From assembly GCF_019904155.1 (NCBI RefSeq), contig NZ_JAHCMB010000050.1, positions 1,386-48,388 of the forward strand: a DNA stretch of 47,003 nucleotides. Reading direction: 5' to 3'. Source of the DNA: Paenibacillus sinensis. GTDB lineage: Bacteria; Bacillota; Bacilli; Paenibacillales; Paenibacillaceae. A program made the position numbers and the translations under genes. The notes under the pieces were generated by a model. That model saw nothing but the letters and a program-made list of their open reading frames with translations. It was not told where the DNA came from and did not search any database. Positions 1-7,489 of this stretch are shown here, one piece after another. How positions within the stretch are numbered: position 1 is the stretch's first letter; every line of letters starts with the position of its first letter.

Positions 1-63
1 ACTTCTAAGTTATTAGATAAAGTGATTCTTGCTAACTTTACTCTTTTTAAGGAGGGTTTATGT

Positions 64-732
64 ATGTATCACTCTATCCTAAAAGCTCTCGACTCCGACA
101 TTCTTATCGACATGATAGAAGCTGCAGAACAAGCCGAGCAGTGGAACAAAATGCTCTATATAGCCAACATCTTATGGAATTACACCCAGCATATTTATGA
201 AGAAAGACAGTATTGTAAGGCGACAGGCAAGCGTATCCCATTTATTAAAATGGATCATCCACTGGTATATTATTTTGGTATCAGCGAGCAAATGCGAGGA
301 ATTGCTTATCTTAACTTGGGCGACTATGAACAGGCCAGAAACAGCATATACCGTTATGCTGAACTCAGCTGGATGGAGGACCTGGGAGAGGAAGGCCAAG
401 TCATAGTCCGCGATTTCAGGCTCTTAGCCAAAGTGAATTTATATGCTGTAGAAATTCTGTCCGGGAAGACAGAACTCCTGAACGATTATGTTCGTGTTCT
501 TCAGTCTTTTCCGCAAGAAGTGTTGGATGGTTTGGCAGTTATTCTGCAAGCAGCGTTACGCTATACAATAAATGTCGATAAGCACTTGGACTGCATGAAG
601 AAGGAATTAAACCGCATCGACTTATCGCAGACAAATGAAATTGTTCAATCAAAATATCAGAGATTATTCAATCTCATGAACTTATACAATTCAACGAAAC
701 CTCGGTATCCTCCGGTCTCCAATTTAGTTTGA
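64..732 (+). CDS. TPR-like protein resembling the C-terminal half of Xre-TPR regulators
   Basis: A 222-residue, mostly alpha-helical protein. The ATG at 64 was chosen over an earlier in-frame ATG at 22 because a strong AAGGAGGG site lies just upstream. The segments DHPLVYYFGISEQMRGIAYL and NLGDYEQARNSIYRYAELSW have the helix-turn-helix pairing and spacing of tetratricopeptide repeats. They resemble the C-terminal half of the large Paenibacillus family of helix-turn-helix regulators with TPR domains. No N-terminal DNA-binding domain is present in this reading frame, so it is either a stand-alone TPR protein (an anti-regulator or peptide-sensing partner) or the separated tail of a gene that begins before the window. 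A strong terminator follows. The specific function is unknown. Confidence 0.6.
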   Translation: MYHSILKALDSDILIDMIEAAEQAEQWNKMLYIANILWNYTQHIYEERQYCKATGKRIPFIKMDHPLVYYFGISEQMRGIAYLNLGDYEQARNSIYRYAELSWMEDLGEEGQVIVRDFRLLAKVNLYAVEILSGKTELLNDYVRVLQSFPQEVLDGLAVILQAALRYTINVDKHLDCMKKELNRIDLSQTNEIVQSKYQRLFNLMNLYNSTKPRYPPVSNLV

Positions 733-808
733 CTATTCTCTAAACCCATAATATTCTTATTTAAGAAGCATATAACAAGGCCAAAGCATGGCCGTGACTT
801 GACCATTC

Positions 809-849
809 AGAGGCATTTATCCCAGCGAAGGGATAGTTGCCTCTTTTTT
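809..849 (+). terminator. Intrinsic terminator after the TPR-like gene
   Basis: The arms AGAGGCA (809-815) and TGCCTCT (838-844) pair perfectly. An inner stem TATCCC/GGGATA closes on the loop AGCGAA, and a T-run follows. This isolates the TPR-like gene from the downstream helicase gene, whose start lies about 65 bases further on. Confidence 0.9.
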
Positions 850-913
850 GCGTATCCGGCTGAGCAAGCATGTGGCAAGAAAGGCAAATATACCGATTTT
901 AGGAGCAGCCGAC

Positions 914-2791
914 ATGATCATTTATAGCAGCAGTGCGCTAGCCTTCAAGGAGAAGGTTGATAATAACGAGTTAACTGTAGAGATTGAGAATGCTTTTATC
1001 AGCAAAATGGGGATGCGGCCAAGCCCCGGAGAACGAAGAGCCTGGAACAACTCCATGCAATTCATGGAGCGGGTCGTGCGCAATTCCAAGATCGCCGATG
1101 ACTGCGGCATTATGATCGAATACAACATTCCGGCTACGAGTAAGCGGGTTGATTTCATTGTGGCAGGGCAGAACGCGGAAGGTAAGGATAACTTTGTGAT
1201 CGTGGAGTTAAAGCAGTGGGATGCCGCTAAGGAGACGGACCGTGAAGATGTGGTCATTGCCCATATCGGAAGCAGGGAGCGTGAAACACCTCATCCATCC
1301 TATCAGGCATGGTCTTACCGGCAGCAATTGGAGGATATGAATGAAGCGATTCATAGCAGTGATTTAACCAGCCATTCCTGCGCATACTTACATAATTACC
1401 GGACACCTCAGCCAGACCCGCTTAAGAACGAACGCTATGAAACATATATTCGCAAAGCACCTTTATTTATGGCGGAAGACACGCAGAAGCTCCAGGAGTT
1501 CCTTCATAAGCACATCGGTAACGGAAACGGAGTAAATCTGCTGTATCTCATAGAGAACGGGAGAATTCGGCCTTCGAAGAAACTCATCGATCACATAGAC
1601 GGACTGTTTCAAGGGAACTCCGAGTTTATTTTACTGGACGAGCAGAAGGTCGCATATGAAACGATCATCAGTTTAGCCAAAGATACGAGTAAGAAGCGTA
1701 CCATCCTAATTAAAGGCGGCCCGGGCACAGGAAAATCGGTCATTTCAATGAATGCGTTGGGTGGCCTGCTGAAACAAAAGCTAAACGTTAGATTTATTGC
1801 GCCGAATGCCTCTTTTCGAACGGTAATGGTGGAGACTTTGGCGAAGCGGCAGGCGAAGAACAAAGCCAGGGCGCGGTCGCTTTTCGCCGGATCTGGGCAG
1901 TTCTATGATGCACCTAAGGATTTCTATGATGTGTTGGTTGTAGATGAAGCCCATCGCTTGAAAGGGAAAGGGGCATATCAATACCGGGGCCTCAACCAGA
2001 TCGAGGATATTATTGCTGCCTCCAAAATTAATGTGTTCTTCATTGACGATTTCCAGCGGATTCGGCCGGATGATATCGGATCGGTAGCGGAAATAAAACG
2101 GGTTGCGGAACTTCATCAATCTGAGGTCCATGAATATACGCTTACTGCGCAGTTTCGCTGTTCGGGAGCGGAGGGGTTTCTCAACTGGATTGATCATATT
2201 TTTCAGATTAGTCAGACAGGCAATTTCAATGGTTGGGATCAGGATACTTTTGAATTCAGACTTATGGATACTCCCCATGCGCTCTATCAGGCCATCAAGG
2301 ATAAAGTGAACGAGGGGCATAAAGCCCGGATGCTTGCCGGATTCGCCTGGAACTGGACTAAGGACACCGAGGGTAACCGGAACGGAGAGATTGCCGATGT
2401 CATCATTGAGGAGCATGATTTCCGGATGCCGTGGAATGGACGGGCCATCTCAACCATGTGGGCGATTCATGAGCAAGGACTGGAGCAAATCGGATGTGTT
2501 CACACTTCACAGGGCTTGGAGTTCGACTATGTGGGTGTAATCATCGGCAATGATTTGAAGTTTGATGTGCAGAACATGGAGATATACGCCGATTATGACG
2601 AATACAAAGATACCATGGGGAAAAGAGGCCTTAAGAACAACAATCATCAGCTTACGGCATTGATCAAAAATATCTACAAAGTGCTGATCTCCAGAGGCAT
2701 AAAGGGCTGTTATGTGTATTGCCGCAATCCTGAGCTAAAGAATTACATCGAAGGACAACTTCAGCGGGTAGCGGTAGAGGAAGGCAGATAA
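914..2791 (+). CDS. DUF2075-type helicase/ATPase with N-terminal nuclease-like domain
   Basis: 625 residues from the ATG at 914, which has AGGAG about 10 bases upstream. The frame stays open to a TTG at 848, but that lies inside the preceding terminator. The N-terminal third contains a PD-(D/E)XK-like arrangement at residues 78-100 (VDFIV, then VIVELKQW). The rest is a superfamily 1-like motor: Walker A GGPGTGKS near residue 267, Walker B VLVVDEAH, an IDDFQ motif, and HTSQGLEFDYVGV near the C-terminus as in motifs V/VI. This matches DUF2075 (Schlafen-associated helicase) proteins. They act on nucleic acids, and some members occur in defence islands; a defence role here is only inference. No partner gene overlaps it. 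Confidence 0.8.
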   Translation: MIIYSSSALAFKEKVDNNELTVEIENAFISKMGMRPSPGERRAWNNSMQFMERVVRNSKIADDCGIMIEYNIPATSKRVDFIVAGQNAEGKDNFVIVELKQWDAAKETDREDVVIAHIGSRERETPHPSYQAWSYRQQLEDMNEAIHSSDLTSHSCAYLHNYRTPQPDPLKNERYETYIRKAPLFMAEDTQKLQEFLHKHIGNGNGVNLLYLIENGRIRPSKKLIDHIDGLFQGNSEFILLDEQKVAYETIISLAKDTSKKRTILIKGGPGTGKSVISMNALGGLLKQKLNVRFIAPNASFRTVMVETLAKRQAKNKARARSLFAGSGQFYDAPKDFYDVLVVDEAHRLKGKGAYQYRGLNQIEDIIAASKINVFFIDDFQRIRPDDIGSVAEIKRVAELHQSEVHEYTLTAQFRCSGAEGFLNWIDHIFQISQTGNFNGWDQDTFEFRLMDTPHALYQAIKDKVNEGHKARMLAGFAWNWTKDTEGNRNGEIADVIIEEHDFRMPWNGRAISTMWAIHEQGLEQIGCVHTSQGLEFDYVGVIIGNDLKFDVQNMEIYADYDEYKDTMGKRGLKNNNHQLTALIKNIYKVLISRGIKGCYVYCRNPELKNYIEGQLQRVAVEEGR

Positions 2792-2814
2792 ATGACGATA
2801 ATGAAGGAGCATTT

Positions 2815-2847
2815 ATGAAAGAAATCATCGGATTTATATTCCAGTAA
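2815..2847 (+). other. Possible 10-codon upstream ORF before the acetyltransferase gene
   Basis: ATG at 2815 follows GGAG by 5 bases and encodes MKEIIGFIFQ, ending 38 bases before the GTG start of the aminoglycoside acetyltransferase-like gene. Short leader ORFs ahead of antibiotic-resistance genes can act as translational attenuators. Nothing more than the position and the Shine-Dalgarno match supports that here. Confidence 0.25.
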
Positions 2848-2885
2848 GATTATTGCAAGAAGACATATGACAATGGGGTGTAAGA

Positions 2886-3692
2886 GTGGGACTAACAAAG
2901 AACGAAATCATGATGAAGATTGAAAAAAACGGGCTTCAAGGGAAGATCATATGCCTGCATTCTTCGCTCAGATCATTTGGAGAAATTGAAGGTGGGATTA
3001 AAACCATCGTCGACGCATTTCTCGATACTGACTGCACGTTAATTGTGCCGACATTTACCTATGGATGTGAAACCTCCCCGCCAGCAGAGCGTCGAATCGA
3101 AAGAAACGGCTATGACGATCACGCGACGTTTGATAATGCAGTAGCATTTGAAATGGATACAAGGATGATCTCAACCGAAATGGGTGCAATACCCAAGTAT
3201 ATCATTCATGAAAAACAATGTTACAGAAGCGAACATCCTTTAAATTCATTTGCTGCGATAGGGAAAAAGTCCAAGGAAATCATTTCAAAGCAAACCCTTC
3301 TAAATGTATATGGACATTATAAGTATATTTATGAGATGGAAGAGAGTTATCTCATTTTAGCTGGAGTAGGACTAGACAGTGCAACACCTATTCATTATGC
3401 AGAAGAAAGAGCAGGCAGAGTATTGTTCCGAAGATGGGCGAAGCATAAAGATAATGAGACGATTGAAGTGGAAGTAGGGAGCTGTTCAGAAGGATTTCCC
3501 AATATGGAGAAATGCGTAGAAGAGATAAAAGCTGAGGAAATCGTAGGCAACAGCAATTGGAAGATTTTTAAATTTAAGCCCTTCATTGACGTAATAACGG
3601 AAGCGATCATCAATGATAATGAGATCACAAAATGCGAAGATAGTCATTGCCTACGGTGCAAAGATGCAATAGCCGGAGGGCCAATCCTGTAA
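2886..3692 (+). CDS. Aminoglycoside N(3)-acetyltransferase family protein
   Basis: 268 residues, the usual length for the AAC(3)/COG2746 family. These enzymes use acetyl-CoA to acetylate the 3-amino group of 2-deoxystreptamine aminoglycosides. Family hallmarks are present: HSSLRSFGEIEGG near the N-terminus, TLIVPTFTY, RSEHPLNSFAAIGK in the middle, and GVGLDSATPIHYAEERAG. The start is a GTG after a modest GGGGTG site. The C-terminus carries a Cys-rich CEDSHCLRCKDA tail that is unusual for classical resistance enzymes. The gene is visibly more AT-rich than most of the window, a sign of possible transfer. The family also includes antibiotic-biosynthesis and housekeeping-like acetyltransferases, so resistance is not proven. 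Confidence 0.85.
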   Translation: MGLTKNEIMMKIEKNGLQGKIICLHSSLRSFGEIEGGIKTIVDAFLDTDCTLIVPTFTYGCETSPPAERRIERNGYDDHATFDNAVAFEMDTRMISTEMGAIPKYIIHEKQCYRSEHPLNSFAAIGKKSKEIISKQTLLNVYGHYKYIYEMEESYLILAGVGLDSATPIHYAEERAGRVLFRRWAKHKDNETIEVEVGSCSEGFPNMEKCVEEIKAEEIVGNSNWKIFKFKPFIDVITEAIINDNEITKCEDSHCLRCKDAIAGGPIL

Positions 3693-4103
3693 CCTCCAAA
3701 GGGGTTGTCCTGAACCAACTTAAGAAGTATCTTATTTTCGAGACGACATTGACTTCTTTCGCTCGTCCATACACTGCGCGTTTCCTTCTTGATGAGGGTA
3801 CTGGATGTTTTAAGGCTTGCTGCAACAAGCAATATCAGATATGCAATTACAGGGTATCCAATCTTGCCGTTTTAGGATACCCTCCAACTTCTGATCCAGG
3901 CTTAGACGTTATAAGACATTTAGGAGCAAGCTTTACTGTGCTTGAATACTCCATGATATTGTAACCCACCCCCATAGCAAGCGGAACAGCACCAGTTCAG
4001 CAAATTGCAGTCTTCTGTGTCTCCGGGGGCGAAGTGCTCAACACCCTTTGGAATTGGGCGAGCCACAGAACACTTGCGGGGCTGCTAATTATTCTATTTT
4101 ACT
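3693..4103. other. Gene-poor stretch, possibly decayed coding sequence
   Basis: No convincing gene in 411 bases. Between about 3700 and 3830 the minus strand shows two overlapping short frames of 60-70 codons with basic, transposase-like composition but no start signal, which may be a mobile-element remnant. From about 4000 to 4075 there is a long imperfect hairpin (TTCTGTG against CACAGAA). It could mark the end of the comA transcript, but it lacks a T-run. Confidence 0.35.
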
Positions 4104-4763
4104 CTATAAAAAATCTCTGTTCCCGATCAGCCCCAATTGCTTGGCCTTTACCGTAGCTTCGGAGCGGGAATGAACGCCGAGCTTCTCAAACACACGGGTT
4201 AGATTATATTCTACTGTACGCTGGCTCATCAGCAGCTTGCTGGCAATGTCCTTATTGCTTCTGCCGTCCGCCACCTCCTGCAGAATCTCCTGCTCCCGCT
4301 CGTTGATGGAGATGTCCTCCATCTGCTTCTCGTCACGGGAGGAAGGCAGCCGCATATCGCTGCGGCGCAGCTGTCTGAGCAGGGTGACGGGGATGACCGA
4401 TTCCCCGCGGAGCGCGCAGCGGATTGCGGTATGCAGCTGTTCTCTGCTCGCTGTTTTACTGACTATGCCCGAAGCGCCGGCTTCAACCAGAATGTTGAAA
4501 TTCGAGCTGATCTCGTATCCTGTATAGATCAATATCCGAAATTCCGGGTTGATGCTAATCAGCCTTTTGGTCAGCTCAAGTCCGCTCAGCACAGGTATGT
4601 TCAGATCAAACAGCATCAAGTCGTATTCTTGCGTTTTTGCCATTTCAAGCGCCTCCGGCGAACTGTAAGAAACGGTCACATCCATTTCGGGGTCCTGCTC
4701 GATCATATTTTTGGTCCCTTCGCATACCGAGGGATGATCATCAACCAGTAATATACGCACCAT
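4104..4763 (-). CDS. comA: ComA-type response regulator (NarL/LuxR family)
   Basis: 219 residues from the third of three consecutive ATGs, 8 bases after AGGAGG; the start overlaps the end of comP by 23 bases, indicating translational coupling. The receiver domain begins VRILLVDDHPSVCEGTKNMI and has the phospho-acceptor in LMLFDLNIP, a YTGYE segment as in Bacillus ComA, and the conserved Lys in SKT. The C-terminal LuxR-type helix-turn-helix is at about residues 155-205 (INEREQEILQEVADGRSNKD, then SQRTVEYNLTRVFEKL). Phosphorylated by ComP, it should bind TTGCGG/CCGCAA half-sites. Candidate sites lie upstream of comX and of the RiPP precursors. It is the last gene of the minus-strand block. Confidence 0.9.
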   Translation of the reverse strand: MVRILLVDDHPSVCEGTKNMIEQDPEMDVTVSYSSPEALEMAKTQEYDLMLFDLNIPVLSGLELTKRLISINPEFRILIYTGYEISSNFNILVEAGASGIVSKTASREQLHTAIRCALRGESVIPVTLLRQLRRSDMRLPSSRDEKQMEDISINEREQEILQEVADGRSNKDIASKLLMSQRTVEYNLTRVFEKLGVHSRSEATVKAKQLGLIGNRDFL

Positions 4764-7122
4764 CATCATAACCTCCTTCATCGTGGCGGGCTGCAAGCGG
4801 AAGCACCAGCCGTACTTCAAAGCCTTGGTCAGGCGCAGAATCAAATTTAATCTCGCCATTCAGACTCCGCACACGCTCCTGAATACCGGATATTCCCATA
4901 TGGCTGAATGAGTCCTTAAGGTCCTTGAGATCCAGTCCCCGCCCGTCATCCTTATAATTGAAATATAACCGTTGGCCGCGGGATTCCAGCGTCAATTTGA
5001 TATGTGAAGCTTTGGCGTGTTTATCCGCATTTCTGAGCAGTTCCTGAACGATGCGGTACACCGCCAGAATCTGGACATCATCCATTTCGATGGCATCAGG
5101 TTCAGTATGAAGCTCCACCGTGTAGTCCGACCGGATCTGCTCCTGTTGAATCAGCTGCTTCAATGCTTCCACGATGCCCATTTCCATTAGCAGCGGAGGC
5201 CGCAGCTCATTGCAGGTTTGCCGGATCTGATGGATCACATCGAGCAGCCCTTCCTTAATCTGATCCAGTTGAACGATAAGTTCGTGCTCCATCGGGTAGT
5301 CCAGCATCAGCGACTCCAGCTTGCGGTACCAGATAAGCTGATCCTGAAGCGCTGCATCATGCAGATCGGACGCCAGACGGCGGCGTTCGTTCTCGGACAG
5401 TGTAAATATCAGACGCAGCACCCATGGCGGGGCCAGCGTATTACGATTCTTAATTTCGCCTTCCAGATTCTCAATCAGTCCCTCTACGAGAAACAGATTC
5501 TCATAAATAATGCTGGAGTAATGCGCTATCGTTTTCAGCCAGTTTTTTTCAGCGTAGTTAAAGCTCGTGTAATTCGTTTTGTCGTCGATCCAGAGAATAT
5601 GCCGGGCAGGGCCATAATTTCCAACCACCAGACAGATTCCCCGGTGCATCCGGATCATTTCTCCAACGGAAAGTCCGTTTGCCGAATGCTGCAGCTCCTG
5701 TTCCACCAGGGGATCGGCTCTTCCGTCACTCTTAACACGGACTAGCCCCTGATCATTCTCGCGCGTAATCTCCAGAAAAGAAACATTGCGGATCGGCAGA
5801 ATCATTCCGATTTCCCGCTCCAGAATTTGCTCAAGGTCCGAGCGTTTCATCACCTTTGAAATTCTTTTGGAGAAACGGTCGATGCTCCCCTGAAAATCCT
5901 GCAAATCCTTCATAAAATAAGGGCGCAGCCGGTAATCCATCAACTCTTTCACGAACAGGAACAGCGTAATCATCAAATAAACCGCCAGGAAAATTTGTAC
6001 CCAAACAATCCAGCTGTACTTATTTTGATGAATCAGCAGTCCCATGACGCCAAGGATCAGCAGGGCGGGAATCAGCGAAAGGGCTGTATAATAAAATAAC
6101 CGGTTAAGCAGAAAATCGATGTCAAACAGTCTTTGGGTAACGAACAGATAAAAGTATACAACAGGAATCGCATATACAAAGATAGCGGTCAGTTCTGCGG
6201 AAATAAACGTCACGCCAAACAGTCCTGGCAGAGCGTTGAGCAGCAGGAAAGGTAGAAAGGCTACAGTATGCGCAGTCAGTGCAAACTTGAACAAGGTATG
6301 CAGTTCACCGGACCGGTGCTTACGGAATCCCGAGATCAGCTTGTAGACAATTAGAAAATTGGCGGCTACAAAAAAGACCAGCAGTGTCTGGGTTTCGAGC
6401 GGGTGGATTGGTTGGGTCAGAGCCACATCCAGAATCATCATTATCGCTACCAGACCTGAACAGGCATACATCACTTTCAGGACGAGTCGGGACAAGAAAG
6501 GCTCCTTGAACCGCTGAAGATACACCTGCATAAAGTGCACGAAAAAGACAGGAACGGCAGCGAAGCTGGCGCCAAGGCATACCCGTCCGACCGGATCGGC
6601 CATTCCGGAGGGCGTTGAACTGAAGTAGCTTAACCCGATACTAAGGAAGAACAGGATGAGCTGCAGCGCAGCGCGGTCATTTCGTTTCTTCCTGTACACA
6701 TATACGGAGAACCCGAAGAGCAGCAGCAAAGATATGCCGGGGATAAGCAGGCGGAACACCAGCTCGTGCGCGGACAATTCCTGCTTTACCTCCAGCCGGG
6801 ACGTCACTCGGTCTCCATTCAGATCCGACTGTTCAATGACGAGTGAATGGACATTTTCGATGCTGTTGTATTTGCGGATCGTCTCCAGAAGGCGCGGGTC
6901 AGCCCCGTCTGCCTCGAGAACCGTATCCCCCGGGCGAGTCTTATGCTCGCTCCAGCTGCCCGCTTCCACTTTGGTTACAATAACCGTGCCATGCGGCGTT
7001 AGCTCCACGTCAATTCCTATAATAGGGCGGGATAGAATCACAAAGGCCAGATAACCCACCAATAGGATAAAGAAGGACAAGCCCCCGATAATTTTTAGAT
7101 GATGACCCGATAATTTAGGCAA
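4741..7122 (-). CDS. comP: ComP-type membrane sensor histidine kinase
   Basis: 793 residues. The order is: a first membrane helix near residues 10-30; an extracytoplasmic PDZ-like domain (IIGIDVELTPHGTVIVTKVE to about residue 120); a block of about seven membrane helices to about residue 390; a linker; a HisKA_3 segment ERRRLASDLHDAALQDQL with the phospho-accepting His near residue 580; and an HATPase domain (ELLRNADKHAKA, DDGRGLDL, GISGIQERV). This is the layout of the Bacillus ComP pheromone receptor, whose membrane part recognises the prenylated ComX peptide. It lies 34 bases after comX and overlaps comA. Confidence 0.9.
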   Translation of the reverse strand: MPKLSGHHLKIIGGLSFFILLVGYLAFVILSRPIIGIDVELTPHGTVIVTKVEAGSWSEHKTRPGDTVLEADGADPRLLETIRKYNSIENVHSLVIEQSDLNGDRVTSRLEVKQELSAHELVFRLLIPGISLLLLFGFSVYVYRKKRNDRAALQLILFFLSIGLSYFSSTPSGMADPVGRVCLGASFAAVPVFFVHFMQVYLQRFKEPFLSRLVLKVMYACSGLVAIMMILDVALTQPIHPLETQTLLVFFVAANFLIVYKLISGFRKHRSGELHTLFKFALTAHTVAFLPFLLLNALPGLFGVTFISAELTAIFVYAIPVVYFYLFVTQRLFDIDFLLNRLFYYTALSLIPALLILGVMGLLIHQNKYSWIVWVQIFLAVYLMITLFLFVKELMDYRLRPYFMKDLQDFQGSIDRFSKRISKVMKRSDLEQILEREIGMILPIRNVSFLEITRENDQGLVRVKSDGRADPLVEQELQHSANGLSVGEMIRMHRGICLVVGNYGPARHILWIDDKTNYTSFNYAEKNWLKTIAHYSSIIYENLFLVEGLIENLEGEIKNRNTLAPPWVLRLIFTLSENERRRLASDLHDAALQDQLIWYRKLESLMLDYPMEHELIVQLDQIKEGLLDVIHQIRQTCNELRPPLLMEMGIVEALKQLIQQEQIRSDYTVELHTEPDAIEMDDVQILAVYRIVQELLRNADKHAKASHIKLTLESRGQRLYFNYKDDGRGLDLKDLKDSFSHMGISGIQERVRSLNGEIKFDSAPDQGFEVRLVLPLAARHDEGGYDDGAYITG

Positions 7123-7156
7123 TGGGACAAGCCTCCAGGGAAATTATTGTGTATGA

Positions 7157-7336
7157 TCAACACCAGTACATGCCTCTAAGAGGGGTTGGGTCATTATCTT
7201 TGCCGCGGCTGTTCATTACGTCCATAAATGCCCGTTCTTCCAGCGCAGACATTCCAGCAAGCTGTAACTGTCCGCTCTTAAGCTGCATCAAGAACCCCGG
7301 CTCTTTTACCATCTTACGAATGATTTCTTGTAACAT
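7157..7336 (-). CDS. comX: ComX-type pheromone precursor
   Basis: A 59-residue ORF between comQ and comP, starting at an ATG 8 bases after AGGAGGAA. The N-terminal part (MLQEIIRKMVKEPGFLMQL) resembles the ComX pro-region. The C-terminus reads TPLRGMYWC, with a single Trp at position 58. In Bacillus, ComQ attaches a farnesyl or geranyl group to a Trp near the ComX C-terminus, and a short C-terminal peptide is released as the pheromone. Trp as the penultimate residue followed by a terminal Cys is unusual. Position, size, Trp and both flanking partners support the call; the mature peptide boundaries cannot be seen. Confidence 0.88.
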   Translation of the reverse strand: MLQEIIRKMVKEPGFLMQLKSGQLQLAGMSALEERAFMDVMNSRGKDNDPTPLRGMYWC

Positions 7337-7378
7337 TGTTTGTTCCTCCTCATAATTGGTTTTTTCTTCCTTGAAACC

Positions 7379-7407
7379 AATATATCAGGTTGGAGTCCTG
7401 AGCAAAA
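7379..7407 (-). promoter_or_regulatory. Possible comX promoter
   Basis: On the minus strand TATATT (7379-7384) lies 17 bases after TTTTGC (7402-7407), 40-70 bases upstream of the comX start. The -35 element is poor, as expected for an activator-dependent promoter. A ComA-like site lies about 55 bases further upstream. Confidence 0.4.
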
Positions 7408-7461
7408 CGACATTGTGGTCCGTAATTACCGCCAATCGATTACGGTGTTTCGCATGCGGTA

Positions 7462-7489
7462 TTGCGGGGTACCGCCAGCTACTTTGCGG
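7462..7489. promoter_or_regulatory. ComA-box-like site upstream of comX
   Basis: TTGCGG (7462-7467), a 4-base spacer and CCGCCA (7472-7477) match the Bacillus ComA box TTGCGG-N4-CCGCAA with one mismatch. A further TTGCGG begins at 7484, exactly 22 bases from the first. The site overlaps the end of comQ and lies upstream of the likely comX promoter, so it suggests autoregulation of comXPA separate from comQ. Confidence 0.5.

Noticed and set aside
1781..2416. Long minus-strand open frame of about 210 codons opposite the helicase gene
   Set aside because: It lies entirely inside a clear helicase gene whose motifs are in the + frame, has no ribosome site and no recognisable domain.
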